From positions 4,798,718 to 4,862,717 of the forward strand of contig OZ017768.1 in the NCBI GenBank assembly GCA_963969345.1: a stretch of DNA of 64,000 nt. Direction: 5' to 3'. The notes beneath the pieces were generated by a model, which did not search any database, was not told where the DNA came from, and was given only the letters and a program-made list of their open reading frames with translations. A program made the position numbers and the translations under genes. This document shows positions 41,793 to 52,432 of this stretch, one piece after another. Position 1 is the stretch's first letter; every line of letters starts with the position of its first letter. Origin of the DNA: Turbatrix aceti (Eukaryota; Nematoda; Chromadorea; Rhabditida; Panagrolaimidae).

Positions 41793-44444
41793 TTACTTGT
41801 CCTCAACGAATCCTGGGAAACTGTCGTTCAACGAATCTGCAACCATGTTTTCGGAATCCTCGTATTCTCCTTGAGTTTCTCTCTCTGTGTTTCTGGTGGC
41901 CGTGGCGGGCTGGGTGCCGCCAAAAAGTTCCGCGCGATGAGCGTCCTTCAACTTTGCGACTCCGTTATCGACAATTTTCTTGATTTCCTCCGGAGACACC
42001 ACCGAACTCCCAGCACCGTCGAGATCGAATTTCTTGAATCGATCAGTGTAGTTTTCGATTTGGGATTTGACAGATTTCTCGATGAGATCGAACTTGGACT
42101 TCTTCTTGCCGGCCGTATCACGGATGCACTCGTTTACGATTTCGCGCATGGCGGTCAGCGAGAGGAGGCCCACGGACCGTTCCGAGCGGTTCGCCTTCCG
42201 TATGGACTCCTGGAGCAGGTCATAGATGGTCGTCTCGTCGGCCCGGTCTCGCGGGACATCCGTGGCATCGCCTTGGGACTCGGTGGCCCTGACAGTGGTC
42301 GGTTTGACCGTTTTGATGGCGATGACGTCGCCTCTGTTCGCGACACGGCCTGCATACTTGGCGCCGATTTGGTTGGGGCGCACGGGCTGAAAAATCAGAA
42401 GTCAAAAGGCAAAACAAGGCAGAAACAAGCAGGGTTGTCGGGTTTGGAATTTTTTTTTGGTACAAAATACCAAAAATGCAAAATTTGGTATTTTTACGCC
42501 TTTTTTCTATTTTTTTACCACTTGGACCTTTTTTTGAGTTTTCAAGCCCGAAAAATTCAAAAAACCGACCCATAAATTTCAACGAACACGAACGAACAAC
42601 GAACAGATTTTTAGCATAATTTATACAAAATTTTGTCCAAACTGGGCATAAAAACGCAAACTTCGATTCTATGCGTTTTCACGTTTTTGGTGACAGTTTT
42701 CCTACACTTTTTATTGCCGAAGGCAATTGACACTATTTGCCATTTTTGGGAAAATAACATCAATTTCGGCATCATTAAACTGATTTTACCTAAATTTTTG
42801 TTCGTTTCATTTGTTCGGAAAATTTATATTTGTTCGCGAACGAACTCGAACTTTCGCCCATCCCCCCGGGAGAAATCCGGCAACACCGGTCAGAAGGCAA
42901 AAAAATTAAAAAACCCGCTCACCGGAATATTGAGCCACGGACCAGAATAAACGACCCGAAGCCGGAGTCGAGGCAGTTTGGGCTGAAACGGTCCACGACC
43001 AATTTCCGCCTCCCGGAGCAACTTTTCGAGCTTGGAGTGGATAATTTGTTCGTCAGCCATGTTCGCCGTGCGCGCTGTTTTCAGAGACTTGGGAGTCTTT
43101 GAAGTCTGAACACCGGCGAGGTCGAGGGTCTCGTAGATGACCTGTCGGGAGCGTTCGAGGGGCACCGGTTTGCTGCGGAACGTCTTTCCCTGCACTTCAA
43201 GGAGACAGACCTTCTTCGGCACAGCCTCGTCTTCGCAGACAGAAGTCGCGACCGTCGAGCCGGGCTGGATAATGTAGAATCCGTCGCCTTCCTTTCCGGA
43301 GCCCTTGTCAAAGTACGGCGGCTCCTCGCTGACCTCGCATAAGTGCTCGTGGCCCCAGATGATGACGTCGACGAAGCTCGGGAGAACGCTGATCGGAAGA
43401 TGCGATCCCGTCGAGCGGATAGTCGAGCGCACGGGCCGGTTCTGGTGGAGCACGAGGATATTGAACCACTCTTCCGGGTTTGGCGGGCGCATAAACTGGA
43501 CATTTCCGGCTGAAAAGAAATGTAATAAACAAAAATTGATACGATCACAGTTAAAATCAGGAATTTTTCTGTTCGCAAACGAATATGAATATTTTTAAAA
43601 TTTTGTTTGAAAAATCAAACGAACGCGAACATTTTTGACCGTGTTCGCGAACGTCCATGAAAAACAATTTTTTTATAAATTAAAAAAAAATTTAATGCAA
43701 CAGATTTTTTAACATCTTAAAAAATCTGCTCGCGAACGAAAAACCCGGCGAACAAACAGATTTAAAAAAAATCTGTTCGCGAACAAAAATCTTACAATGA
43801 AAAGCCCGGCACAATCGATCATCACGCTGGCTGCCGATGCCGTAAAGCGCTAGCTTATTCTCTCCCTTCTGGAGCAGAATCGGCTTCACAACAATGTTGT
43901 CAACGTCGCTGAACTTGCCAAAGAGGTTGACCAGTCCAGCGTCGTGCAAAATGTCCAACGCCACCAGGCCCTAAAAAATAAATAAATTTCAAAAAACATC
44001 ACCCAGCCTAAAAACGCACCTTTCCACTGAAATCATCGTGGTTTCCGTGAATGCTGAACACAGGCATTCCCACATTCAAATTCGGGTCCTCGTAGTTGAC
44101 GACTTTGAATTGGCTGGTCTCGAACGTCTTTTCAGGGTCGGCGAGAAATTCGATAGGCACTTCTCGGTCCGAAAAACAGTACTTCCTCAGCAGCGACATG
44201 ACTTTGTGTTGTGTGGATCGGGTTGGGACGTTCTCGTGAAAGAGATCACCGCCTGAAAAAAAATCATCAGTAAAATAAAAACAAAGGACAAAAACTCACC
44301 CAAAAGAACGAAATCGACGTCGAGATTGACGGCATGTTCGAGAGTCTCTTCCAAAGCGTCGAACGAGTCGTTGCCGATCTCCTCCTTGCCTTCGCCGTAG
44401 CCGGCGTGGACGTCAGAAGCCACCAGTATGCGAAAAGGAGCCAT
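41793..44444 (-). CDS. MRE11: MRE11 double-strand break repair nuclease
   Basis: Five exons (44300-44444, 44020-44252, 43796-43970, 42923-43509, 41793-42386) encode 577 residues. MRE11 is the Mn-dependent nuclease of the MRE11-RAD50-NBS1 complex. Phosphodiesterase motifs are in order: [35 protein letters not shown] and WGHEHLCEV, followed by [11 protein letters not shown]. The capping/DNA-binding domain follows ([18 protein letters not shown]). The C-terminal tail is ~130 residues shorter than human, with no GAR motif; it ends with acidic Asp/Glu/Ser sequence. The first motif has His where human also has DxH. The ATG directly follows CTGTCAG, a splice or trans-splice acceptor. Introns 2 and 4 of the set (43510-43795, 42387-42922) carry TTCG repeats. 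Confidence 0.96.
42575..42866. repeat. TTCG-rich hAT-like repeat in MRE11 intron 4
   Basis: AACGAACACGAACGAACAACG starts the copy and GAACTCGAACTTTCGCCCATC ends it. The inside (GTGACAGTTTTCCTACACTT, TTTTTATTGCCG, CAATTGACA) matches the reverse of the 60,050-60,394 copy closely. Confidence 0.65.
43555..43795. repeat. TTCG-rich repeat in MRE11 intron 3
   Basis: CAGGAATTTTTCTGTTCGC at the left and CTGTTCGCGAACAAAAATC at the right. The repeat abuts the splice donor of exon 3. Confidence 0.55.
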
Positions 44445-44612
44445 CTGACAGATGCGCGGTAAAACCAGCAAAAAAGTTTTATCCTCATCATTTCATATTT
44501 TTTTAGGTTCTCGCCACGAATATTTTTGTTCAGGCATCGAAGTTTTCTTTACTTTTTTGTTGTGCCAAATTATTTTTGTAGTATTAAATCATTTTCTTGG
44601 CATCTGTTTGCC

Positions 44613-46449
44613 ATGCTGGCTCGAACAGCAAGCTTATGCGGCCGAGTTGGACGTAGCGAAATCGCGCTGACGGTTTCCGCGACGCAGAAAAGTGAGTTTT
44701 ACATCGGCGTTGGTTTTTTTCACTCGGTGTAATTTTGAGGGCTTCAATCGACTGCCCAGCAACCTGATGGCGTTGTATACGACGTTTCAAAGCTCAATTC
44801 TGTCGGTCGGGCTCTCGATCGTTACCTGAAGACGGTCCGCGAGCATGACAAGCTCATGGCCAAGGAACGAGCCGAGTTTGAACTCGGAAAACGGTATCTT
44901 GCCAACATCATGGGCTGGGATCCGGCTGTCAAAGTCACCCAGGAGGACATTGACAAGGCGATCGAGTACCTGTTCCCATCTGGCCTCACGGACAAGAACG
45001 CCAGGCCTGTCATGAAACCGCCTGAGGAAATTTTGCCGAGGTTCCACAAATTTGAATTCGACGCTGAAGGCAAACCTAAGGACTCGCTGTTTTTTACTCT
45101 TAAACCGAAGTTTTATGGTCTTCTTTCTGTGAGTATTTTTTTTTGAATTTTGCAGGCATTAACGGTGTTTTCGGAAAACTGAAGGAAAAACCGAATAAAA
45201 TACAATTTTACGTTTTGTTTTATAAATCGGTTTTTAGGAAATCGGACGTAAAACGCAGCACCTGGTGAAGCACTACGACGATCAGCTGAGTCGCGGTCGT
45301 GTGCAGGTCGCGGAGGAGGATGTCCTGGACCTCGGCAGCTCCGCGTGGATCGGCCATCAGGAAATTAGCGCTCAACTGGGCGAAAAGCTGTCGGAAGAAA
45401 TGGTATGTATCGTAATCAGGGATGGGCGAATAAATTTTTTTATAAATTTAACTTAATTTAACTAAAATATTCGAATTCGAATTTTTTTTAGTTTACGAAC
45501 GAACTTTGAACAGATTTTTTTATTAATGATGCGAAATTTAGTTTTTCAAGTAGAAATATGAAAAATTTGGGGTGTCAACGTTTCTTCGTTTGAATAACAG
45601 TTTTTCAAAATCTTTTTCTGGCTAAATTTTATGAATACTTATTATTTGACATTTTTTGGAAAATAACATCAATTTTGACACCGTTACTAATTTTTCCCAA
45701 TTTTTGTTCGTTTTATGTGTTCGGAAAATTTTACTTTGTTCACAAACAAACAGGAAAAATCAAATTTGTTCACGATCGTTCGCCCGCCCCTGATCGTAAT
45801 CCACAGGACGCGTTTTTTTAAAAACCAAAATTTTTCCAGTACGCGCAGCTGGTGATCGCCTTCGACTACCTGTCCTCTCTCCCGCTCGCCGGACTCGAAC
45901 GCGATTTTATCATGTCCTACCGGGTGCCCGTCGTGATGGGTGACAACACGTCTTTCCACTTCGGACCCCCTATTCCGGCTGCTGTAATCGACGCTGCTAC
46001 TGGATGCCGTTCGGCGACCGTCGACACAAAAGCCAAATCCGTCAAGGTCCAGGTCACCGTCAGACACCCTGGCAGGGGCGTGTACACCGTCGACGGCCAG
46101 CACTACGACGTCTTTCGGTCGATCATGGCCAGGGAGATTCTCCTCGCTCCGCTGATTGCTACCGACAAGTTCGGGCAGGTGGACATCGAGGCGAAGGTGA
46201 CCGAAGGCGTCCATGGCCTCAGCGCCGTGCCTCGCGCTGTCCGACACGGCGTCGCGCTGGGCCTGGCGTCTCTTTTTCCCGAGACTGAGACCACGCTCAG
46301 GCAATGTAGGTTAAAAGGGGGGATTTGGGATATTTATGATGTGGTGGTTTTTTTCAGTGAAATTGCTCACTCAGGAGCCCCGGAAACGGGAGAGAAGCAA
46401 GGTGAACCAGCCCGGCGCTCGCGCAAAGTGGATTTGGAAGAGACGTTGA
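44613..46449 (+). CDS. MRPS9: Mitochondrial small ribosomal subunit protein uS9m
   Basis: Five exons: 44613-~44691, ~44740-45128, 45238-45402, 45840-46305 and 46358-46449, giving about 396 residues (human 396). The C-terminal uS9 domain (VQVTVRHPGRGVYTVDGQ, LIATDKFGQVDIEAKVTEGVHG, PRAVRHGVALGLASLFP) and the basic end (PGARAKWIWKRR) are clear. The N-terminus is a mitochondrial-type presequence (MLARTASLCGRVGRSEIALT). The first junction is ambiguous: GTGAGT at 44692 to an unusual TTTTGAG acceptor, or GTTGGT at 44709 to CCCAG at 44759. Both keep frame and differ by one residue in length. Intron 3 contains a hAT-like element. It is divergent from MRE11 with 168 bp between starts. Confidence 0.93.
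45417..45792. mobile_element. hAT-like MITE with perfect 8-bp target duplication
   Basis: The element runs from CAGGGATGGGCGAA to TTCGCCCGCCCCTG. It is flanked on both sides by ATCGTAAT (45409-45416 and 45793-45800), the 8-bp duplication of hAT insertions. It is 376 bp with no coding capacity, lying in MRPS9 intron 3. Confidence 0.85.
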
Positions 46450-46934
46450 TTTGTTTTTTGTTTGTAAGCTTGATAAAGTAGGTTTTTGTGATTTTGGACC
46501 AAGGACAGCCGGTTTTTGGTTCGATTTATCGAACATGAAAATTTTGTTCGATAAATCGAACGAACATTTTTGACTGTGTTCGCGAACGAACATGGAACAG
46601 AATTTTTTTTCGAATTTTGCGAAATTTTGTTTATTCGAGTAGAAAAATGAAAAATTGGGAAATCTACGTTTTTTTTATTTTTGGATACCGTCTTCGTATA
46701 TTTTTTCCCGGTTATTTTCAATTTTCTGTTCGACAAATTTTACTTTGTTCGCGAACGAACGCGAACAGGAAAAATTCGTTCGCGAACAAACAAAAACAAG
46801 AAAAATCAAATTTTTTTACGAACGTTCGCCAAACCCTGCATTTTGACAATCATTTCTTCGTTTTTATCGAGAACGAGACAAAATTAGCGCTGCGCAAAGT
46901 TGAAGCTAGTGGACGATGTCTCGATCGCAGCTCA
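46450..46934. repeat. Convergent gap holding a TTCG-rich repeat
   Basis: At 46,506-46,839 a family copy runs from CAGCCGGTTTTTGGTTCG to GAACGTTCGCCAAACCCTG, including TTCGATAAATCGAACGAAC. It separates the 3' ends of MRPS9 and the secreted protein gene. Confidence 0.6.
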
Positions 46935-48310
46935 TTACCACCACCCCAGCAAACGGGATCGTCTCTGAACCTTTTTGCTGGTTTTGCATCCAGTTCCACC
47001 GCCGAAACACGTTTCGCATTGCTGCCCGTTGTTGCAGAGGCAATAGTAATTGCATTTGTCGTCGACTGCACAGATGCCGCCCGTGTCACAGAGTCGGCCG
47101 TAGACGTTGCATGGATTTGCGGTCTGTTGACTGCAAATCCCCTGACTATCCGTCTGGAAGCAAGGCAGACAACTGCAGATGGGCTGATTGTGGTTGACCA
47201 AGCAGGTGCCGTTCTGGCAGTTGACTGTCGAGCACGGATTGATGGGTTTCACCTGGATATTCAGGCTGACGATGCCTTTTACGATGATGTAGATCGTGCT
47301 GTCTTTTGCCGTCAAGCTAGTGGCATTAACGGTGGCGTTGAGCCTGAAATTTTACGTTTGTATGCGCTCAACTCAGTTTTGTCAAATTCGGAAAATTTTC
47401 GGATAACCCGGTCAAAATTTGACAGTTTTCACGATTTTTTCAATTTTTTACTATTATTTGGACATTTTTTTTCGGGTTTTCAGATCCGAAAACTTCGAAT
47501 TATCCGATCCGAACCCGTATGCACTCACGTTGTGTTTTGTTCGACGTTGTAGTTTTCCACAACAACCGCACTGTCAGAATTGTAGAGATTGAGACTGTAG
47601 ACTGTGAGGTCATACCAACCTACGGAAGTCCCGTTATAGTTGACAATAAAGGGGCATGATCCATCGAAATTCAACCGCGGTAGGGTAATATTGAACGCCG
47701 GACTGCCGTCTGTCACATTGTAGCTCAGCGGAACTGCGGGGTTGTCGCACATGAATTCTGCAAACATCAAAAAATTGTTTCAAATTCAATTAGTATCACT
47801 TACTTAGCGGAGGCGGCAGCGTCGTTGATACCACGCACTGAGATCTTTGATAGCATTGCAGAGTGTCTTCAAAACTATCGACCTTTACAGTGAGATTTGC
47901 CAGGACGTTCTTCAAGTTCTCGATCTGCTGCGTGTAATTCTGAAATAAATTAAACTGCTGTTTTAAGGCTGCGTTTTGTAAAATCAGCGACGTAATTCCA
48001 GGATTTGTGACGTTATTGAAATTTGACATGTAGGATGTTACATTGTTCAAAAGTCTGAAAAAAGATCGCGCTACAGAAGTCAATTTCAATTTATCTGAAT
48101 CACTCACGCTGCGATGCTCGTCTCCAAATTTGAAGTTTCATTGACGAGAGTTTCTGGATTTTGAACCTGAAAGTCAGGAGCCAGGGTGAAATGAAGTTCC
48201 CTGTAGTCGCTGTTCAGAGTAGTTTCGGATTCTAGATCCCAGTCTACATTCAGAGCCGTGGCGGACGTTGTAGCCGTCAGGACAAGGCAGACGAGAGTTC
48301 CGAAGCGCAT
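46935..48310 (-). CDS. Secreted Cys-rich protein, tandem paralogue A
   Basis: Four exons (48108-48310, 47804-48054, 47529-47757, 46935-47343) encode 363 residues. It has a signal peptide (MRFGTLVCLVLTATTSATA), an Asn-rich helical region with several N-glycosylation sites (LLNNVTSYMSNFNNVTN), a beta-rich middle part, and a C-terminal EGF-like Cys cluster (NPCSTVNCQNGTCLV...CSCLPCF...NPCNVYGRLC...YYCLC). It then ends with a short basic tail. Architecture and the NPC.VYGRLC block match the neighbour at 48,571-49,801, so the two are tandem duplicates. I recognise no named family. GATA-like sites (TTATCA at 48332-48337 and AGATAA-type near 48,434) lie just upstream, suggesting gut expression; this is inference. 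Confidence 0.82.
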
Positions 48311-48570
48311 CGTCTCCCTTCTAACGATCAGTTATCACGCACAACACCACTGACGCTTTTCACCGTAGCTGATGAGCCTTCGTTTGAGGTTCCCAGGCTC
48401 CGATAAGAAATTCCTGAGTTTTACAGCCACCTTTTATCTTTGACGCCCCACCCAGGCTGATACTGCTACTGCTACTGTGCATGCTGGGAAGCAACAACGA
48501 CATTCCGGGCGAAATCTGTTACTTTTTTTTATTCTACTTTATCGAGGGTTTTTTAAAGGGTTAAATGGTG

Positions 48571-49801
48571 TTAGACAACGAAGGAAGACAGCCAGGATAA
48601 TGCTGTTTGGGGCTCGAGGTCTTTCCAGCTTGCGAAACAGAAATTATGGATTTCACCGTCTTTACATACACAGTAGTATGTGCAGGAAGTAGTATTCGTT
48701 TCGCACGTGCCGTTTCCGGGTGTGCATAGCCTGCCATAAACCGTACATGGGTTATATGGGACGTCGCATATTCCGGATGTGGAGTTAAGGCTATAACACG
48801 CGTTACAGACGCACGTCGGATTATTATTCCCATCCGCGACACAGCTCCCGTTTCCACAATCGTAATTTGCACAAATGCTGTCTGTAATCAATCACAAAAG
48901 TTAAAAACCCAAAATTCAAAATGCTCAAATCCAAATAACTTACACGACACAAAAGACAACGTAAACTTCAGCGCGCCATTGGCACTGATGTCCAACGTTC
49001 CCTTCAGGTTAGTGAACGAATTTGTCAGCGGCGAAGAACTGTTCAGAATCACGTTTGTCTCCGGATGACCTGAATCCAAGATCGACAGACTACCGCCCGT
49101 CTGGCTTCCAAAGTTGGACACGGTGACGTTGAATGCGAGGCCGTTCACCGCGGCGTTCACGTAAAAATCGCAGCTGTTAAAGCTGGTAAGCGTATTGAAG
49201 ACAAGCGATCCGCTCTGACCGGGGCCGGTGGTGCTTTGGAGCACGGCATTCGTGCAGTTGAAGTTCGCCGGTGGCTGTGGGCCGCAGGAAGTCGCTGCCT
49301 GGAAGCATTGCAGTGAGTACCCAATATTCGACAGAGTGGCTTGGTTCTGATTGTGCTGCTCTTCGATCTGGGCGACGAAATTGAACGCATCCGTCGCGTT
49401 TTCGACGACGTTCTGGAGACGATCTCTGAGCACCTGTAATCCCTGGAGTTGAGGGGATGTCGCGTTGCTGAAGTTTTCGATGAGCGTGTTGGTGAAGTTT
49501 AGCAGGCTGAAAGTTCGCTCAAATAAAATCCGTATCCTTCCGACCAAAAATCTTACTTTTCGCTGCGCTCGGCCAACGACAGAGCCTGGTCATAGAGACC
49601 CTGCACGTCAATGTTTTGCTGCAGCGCGCCCGGCAGAGTCAGATTCAGACCCGCAATGTTTGTAACGGTGACGGATTCGTCCATGGAAATAACCTGTTCC
49701 TCATACTTGGCATTTTCCAAAAAATCCGCCACATCCAGCGCCTGACTCGCGCTGAGGAGGGCACCGATCACGAAGAGGGTTGCGACGAGACGGGGCGACA
49801 T
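48571..49801 (-). CDS. Secreted Cys-rich protein, tandem paralogue B
   Basis: Three exons (49557-49801, 48944-49506, 48571-48881) encode 372 residues. It has a signal peptide (MSPRLVATLFVIGALLSASQA), then a helical Asn/Gln-rich region with N-glycosylation sequons (LLNFTNTLIENFSNATS). A CUB-like beta-rich region with paired cysteines follows, then an EGF-like cluster (DCGNGSCV...CVCNACY...NPCTVYGRLC...YYCVC). Compared with paralogue A it lacks one intron. The last ~25 residues are hydrophobic/aromatic and could be a weak anchor. Upstream GATA-type sites (CGATAA near 49,845 and TGATAAG near 49,919) match the gut-gene pattern. No enzyme motif is visible. Confidence 0.82.
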
Positions 49802-50770
49802 TACCGTGCTTCTCGATGACAGCCGAATAACTCGAGCCAGGTGTTATCGCGATACAGGTGCATGCAAGCCTTGTCTTGGATTGCTCCTGGGAGCTGCCGT
49901 AAAGTAGGTGTGGTTCGATTGATAAGCGGCGCTACCGGTCGAGGTATGTGATATGCAGTTGCTTCTGTTTTTTTTGTTTAGTTGGTTGTGCTGGGGAACA
50001 ACAATGAATGCAATTTGAGGGACGGAAAAGCAAAAAATACGGCTTTTGAAATTTTTTTGCGTTGGCGGATCAAATTGGATTCGCCGATCAGAGCTTTCAA
50101 CATGTGCTGTCGGCTACCCGTCTGAAAACCCTATCCAAAGGTGTACCCGAAAGAAAATTCCTGATTTTACCAAAATTCGTCGATTTTGGTCAACATTTTT
50201 AAATGTTTTTTGGTCAAAACTTTTATTTTTGACCAAAAAACATTAAAAATTCAAGTTTGTTTAAAAGTTGATTCGTTCAAATTTTTAAACATAAATTTAA
50301 CGTTTTCAGACACACAAAACTGCGCTTACCTCAAATTTTGGGTTTTTGGGATAGGATTATCCGGATTTTCGGTTTTTGGGGCGGGAACAAGAAAATTTAG
50401 GTCCTGGATCGGGTACCCGAACGTTCGGTGCTCTTATTTTTTGCATTTCTTTGATTTCCAACAGATGAAAGCGATCAACGATCAGTCATCGCCCTGCACC
50501 CGATTTTGCAGATGTAAATACACCTGGATCCTCCCATTTCTTATAAAAACACGCCACCAGGTGTGCATCTTGTGTTGCGCACCTGAAATCAACTAAACCC
50601 AACTCCGCGCAGGACGCATGCATCCTGATATCGCTGTCGTGCAATCTCCAGCGCTTCAGCCATCAGCCATCAGCCAGGAGGTCAAGGTGAAGCGATCGCA
50701 GCGAGAGCCAGGTGATGACAATCCGCGCGCAGTCATCACGTAGTGTTCTCCTTGCGCAGAGTCGCCAGCC
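49802..50770. other. Gene-free region between divergent genes
   Basis: Holds promoters for the secreted protein (-) and RmlC (+). The AT-rich part at 50,040-50,460 contains CAAATTTTTAAACA-type inverted sequence but I see no gene. A direct CATCAGC repeat lies at 50,662-50,676. Confidence 0.5.
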
Positions 50771-51694
50771 ATGTCTCAGCCTGTTCCCACCGTTATCAAG
50801 CGCGTTAAAGCCGAGATCGAATCGATTCCGGCGATTCCCGACCTCAAAATCATCCGGCCAAAGGCTTTTCCCGACGACCGGGGCTTCTTCGTCGAGAGCT
50901 ACAACGCTGTGGAGTGGAGCGAGGTGCTGGGCTTCAACGAGGTCTTCCAGCAGGACAACCACTCGTATTCCAAGTACGGCGTCATCCGGGGTCTCCACAC
51001 GCAGCCCGGCATGGGAAAGCTCGTCTCCGTCGCTGCCGGCAAGATCTTCGACGTCGCCGTCGACGTCAGACCCGGTAGCGCCACGTATGGAAAGTGGCAC
51101 GGCGTCGTGCTGGATGCCGAGACAAAAACTAACTTTTGGATTCCCAGTGGTTTTCTTCACGGATTTCAGGTAGGTTCGGAGCAGGGAACAACTGAAAAAA
51201 AATTTTTTTTTTTTAATTTTTAACTTTCGTTAAAATTTTTTTAATTTTTGCAAAAAAAAATTATAAATAAAATTTAAATTTTTAACAAAAATTTGAAAAT
51301 TTTTACTAAAATTTAAAATTTTTTACACAAATTTAAAATTTTTCAATAAAATTTTTAGTTTTTTAATAAAATTTTAAATTTTTTAATAAAATTATTTATT
51401 TTTCACAAAAATTGAAATTATTTTACAAAAATAATTTTTTTGTAAAAAAAATTTACGTTTTACAAAAATTATTTTTTTTGTAAAAAAATTTACGTTTTAC
51501 ACATACTTTTTCAGTGCCTGTCGCCCGAGGGAGCCCACGTGACGTACAAGTGCTCGGCCGTTTACGACCCCAAGACCGAGTACGGCATCAACCCCTTCGA
51601 CACGGACATCGCCGTTGACTGGCCCCTCAAGGACCCCGCCGTTCTCATAATCAGCGAACGCGACACTCAGCACCGTAACCTCAAAGACCTGTAG
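50771..51694 (+). CDS. rmlC: dTDP-4-dehydrorhamnose 3,5-epimerase (RmlC)
   Basis: Two phase-0 exons (50771-51169, 51515-51694) encode 192 residues, the bacterial RmlC size. RmlC epimerises C3 and C5 of dTDP-4-keto-6-deoxyglucose in dTDP-L-rhamnose synthesis. Cupin landmarks: DDRGFFVESYN, QDNHSYSKYGVIRGLHTQ with the catalytic His, GKLVSVAAGKIFDVAVDVR, FWIPSGFLHGF, TYKCSAVYDPKTEYG with the family Tyr, and INPFDTDIAVDW. Nematodes are known to carry a rhamnose pathway, so an intron-bearing animal copy is expected in this phylum; ultimate bacterial origin is an inference. The 345-nt intron is a low-complexity A/T tract. AATAAA follows near 51,762. Confidence 0.95.
51170..51514. repeat. Low-complexity AT intron in rmlC
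   Basis: Made of repeated AAAATTTAAAATTTTT/ACAAAAATT-type units, over 85% A+T by eye. Otherwise featureless. Confidence 0.6.
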
Positions 51695-51962
51695 CAGCTC
51701 TAACGCGATATGCGCGCTGTGTGAGAACGAATTTGTGTTGTCCTTGTTGTGGTTCTTAATGAATAAAATTTGCATATCAGAAATATCGTCAATGGGCAAA
51801 AAAATTTGTAATCAGTCTGGTTCATCATCACTGACGGCATCGCGCGCTCTATCTTATTCGTCAAAGACGTCTTCTGTCGGTCGACCCGACGCCTTTACTT
51901 CTGACTCTGGTGTCGCGTGAGCCTGCCATCTATTTCGCCTGCTTGTCTGACGGTAATCGAGC

Positions 51963-52432
51963 ATGTCCAACGCGACCACCGCGTCCAGCGCGAACGCGAA
52001 CGCGAAAAGCGCGAGCGCCGAGACCGCCGGCAAGAAAACCAAGGCCGAGATAGATCGGGATCATAAGACCCTGGATGACTGCCCGTAAGCTTGCCCCCTG
52101 AATCTCCAGGTTCCAATGTTTTGTTTCTTTTCAGTACAACTGATAAATACCTCATCCCATTCTTCATATGCATCGTCTACGCGGCACTCGCCCTGATCGC
52201 GTGCCTCGTCCTCCTCGTCATGTACCGCGGCTACCTCCGCGTCAAGCTGCGCAAGCCAGGCGCCCCAGGCGAGGATACTACGATCGGCGCCACGACGATG
52301 GCCGAAATCAGGGAGAAGCACAAGGACGAGAAGAAGCAGAAGAAAAAGAAGAAGAAGAAGAAGAAAAAGAAGAAGAAGGACAAGGAGACGGGAGACGGTG
52401 AGACAGGAGACCCAACTGATAGTACTCGTTGA
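51963..52432 (+). CDS. Small membrane protein with long lysine run
   Basis: Two exons (51963-52084, 52135-52432) encode 139 residues. The N-terminal 40 residues are Ala/Ser/Asn-rich. One hydrophobic helix follows (residues ~46-70, FFICIVYAALALIACLVLLVMY), then basic RGYLRVKLRK. The C-terminal tail has 13 consecutive Lys in a Lys/Glu/Asp context (residues ~108-125), followed by an acidic Gly/Asp/Thr end. The run of AAG codons would be cytosolic with this topology. Function unknown. It lies 268 bp after rmlC on the same strand, compatible with an operon but not proof. AATAAA follows at about 52,483. Confidence 0.72.
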
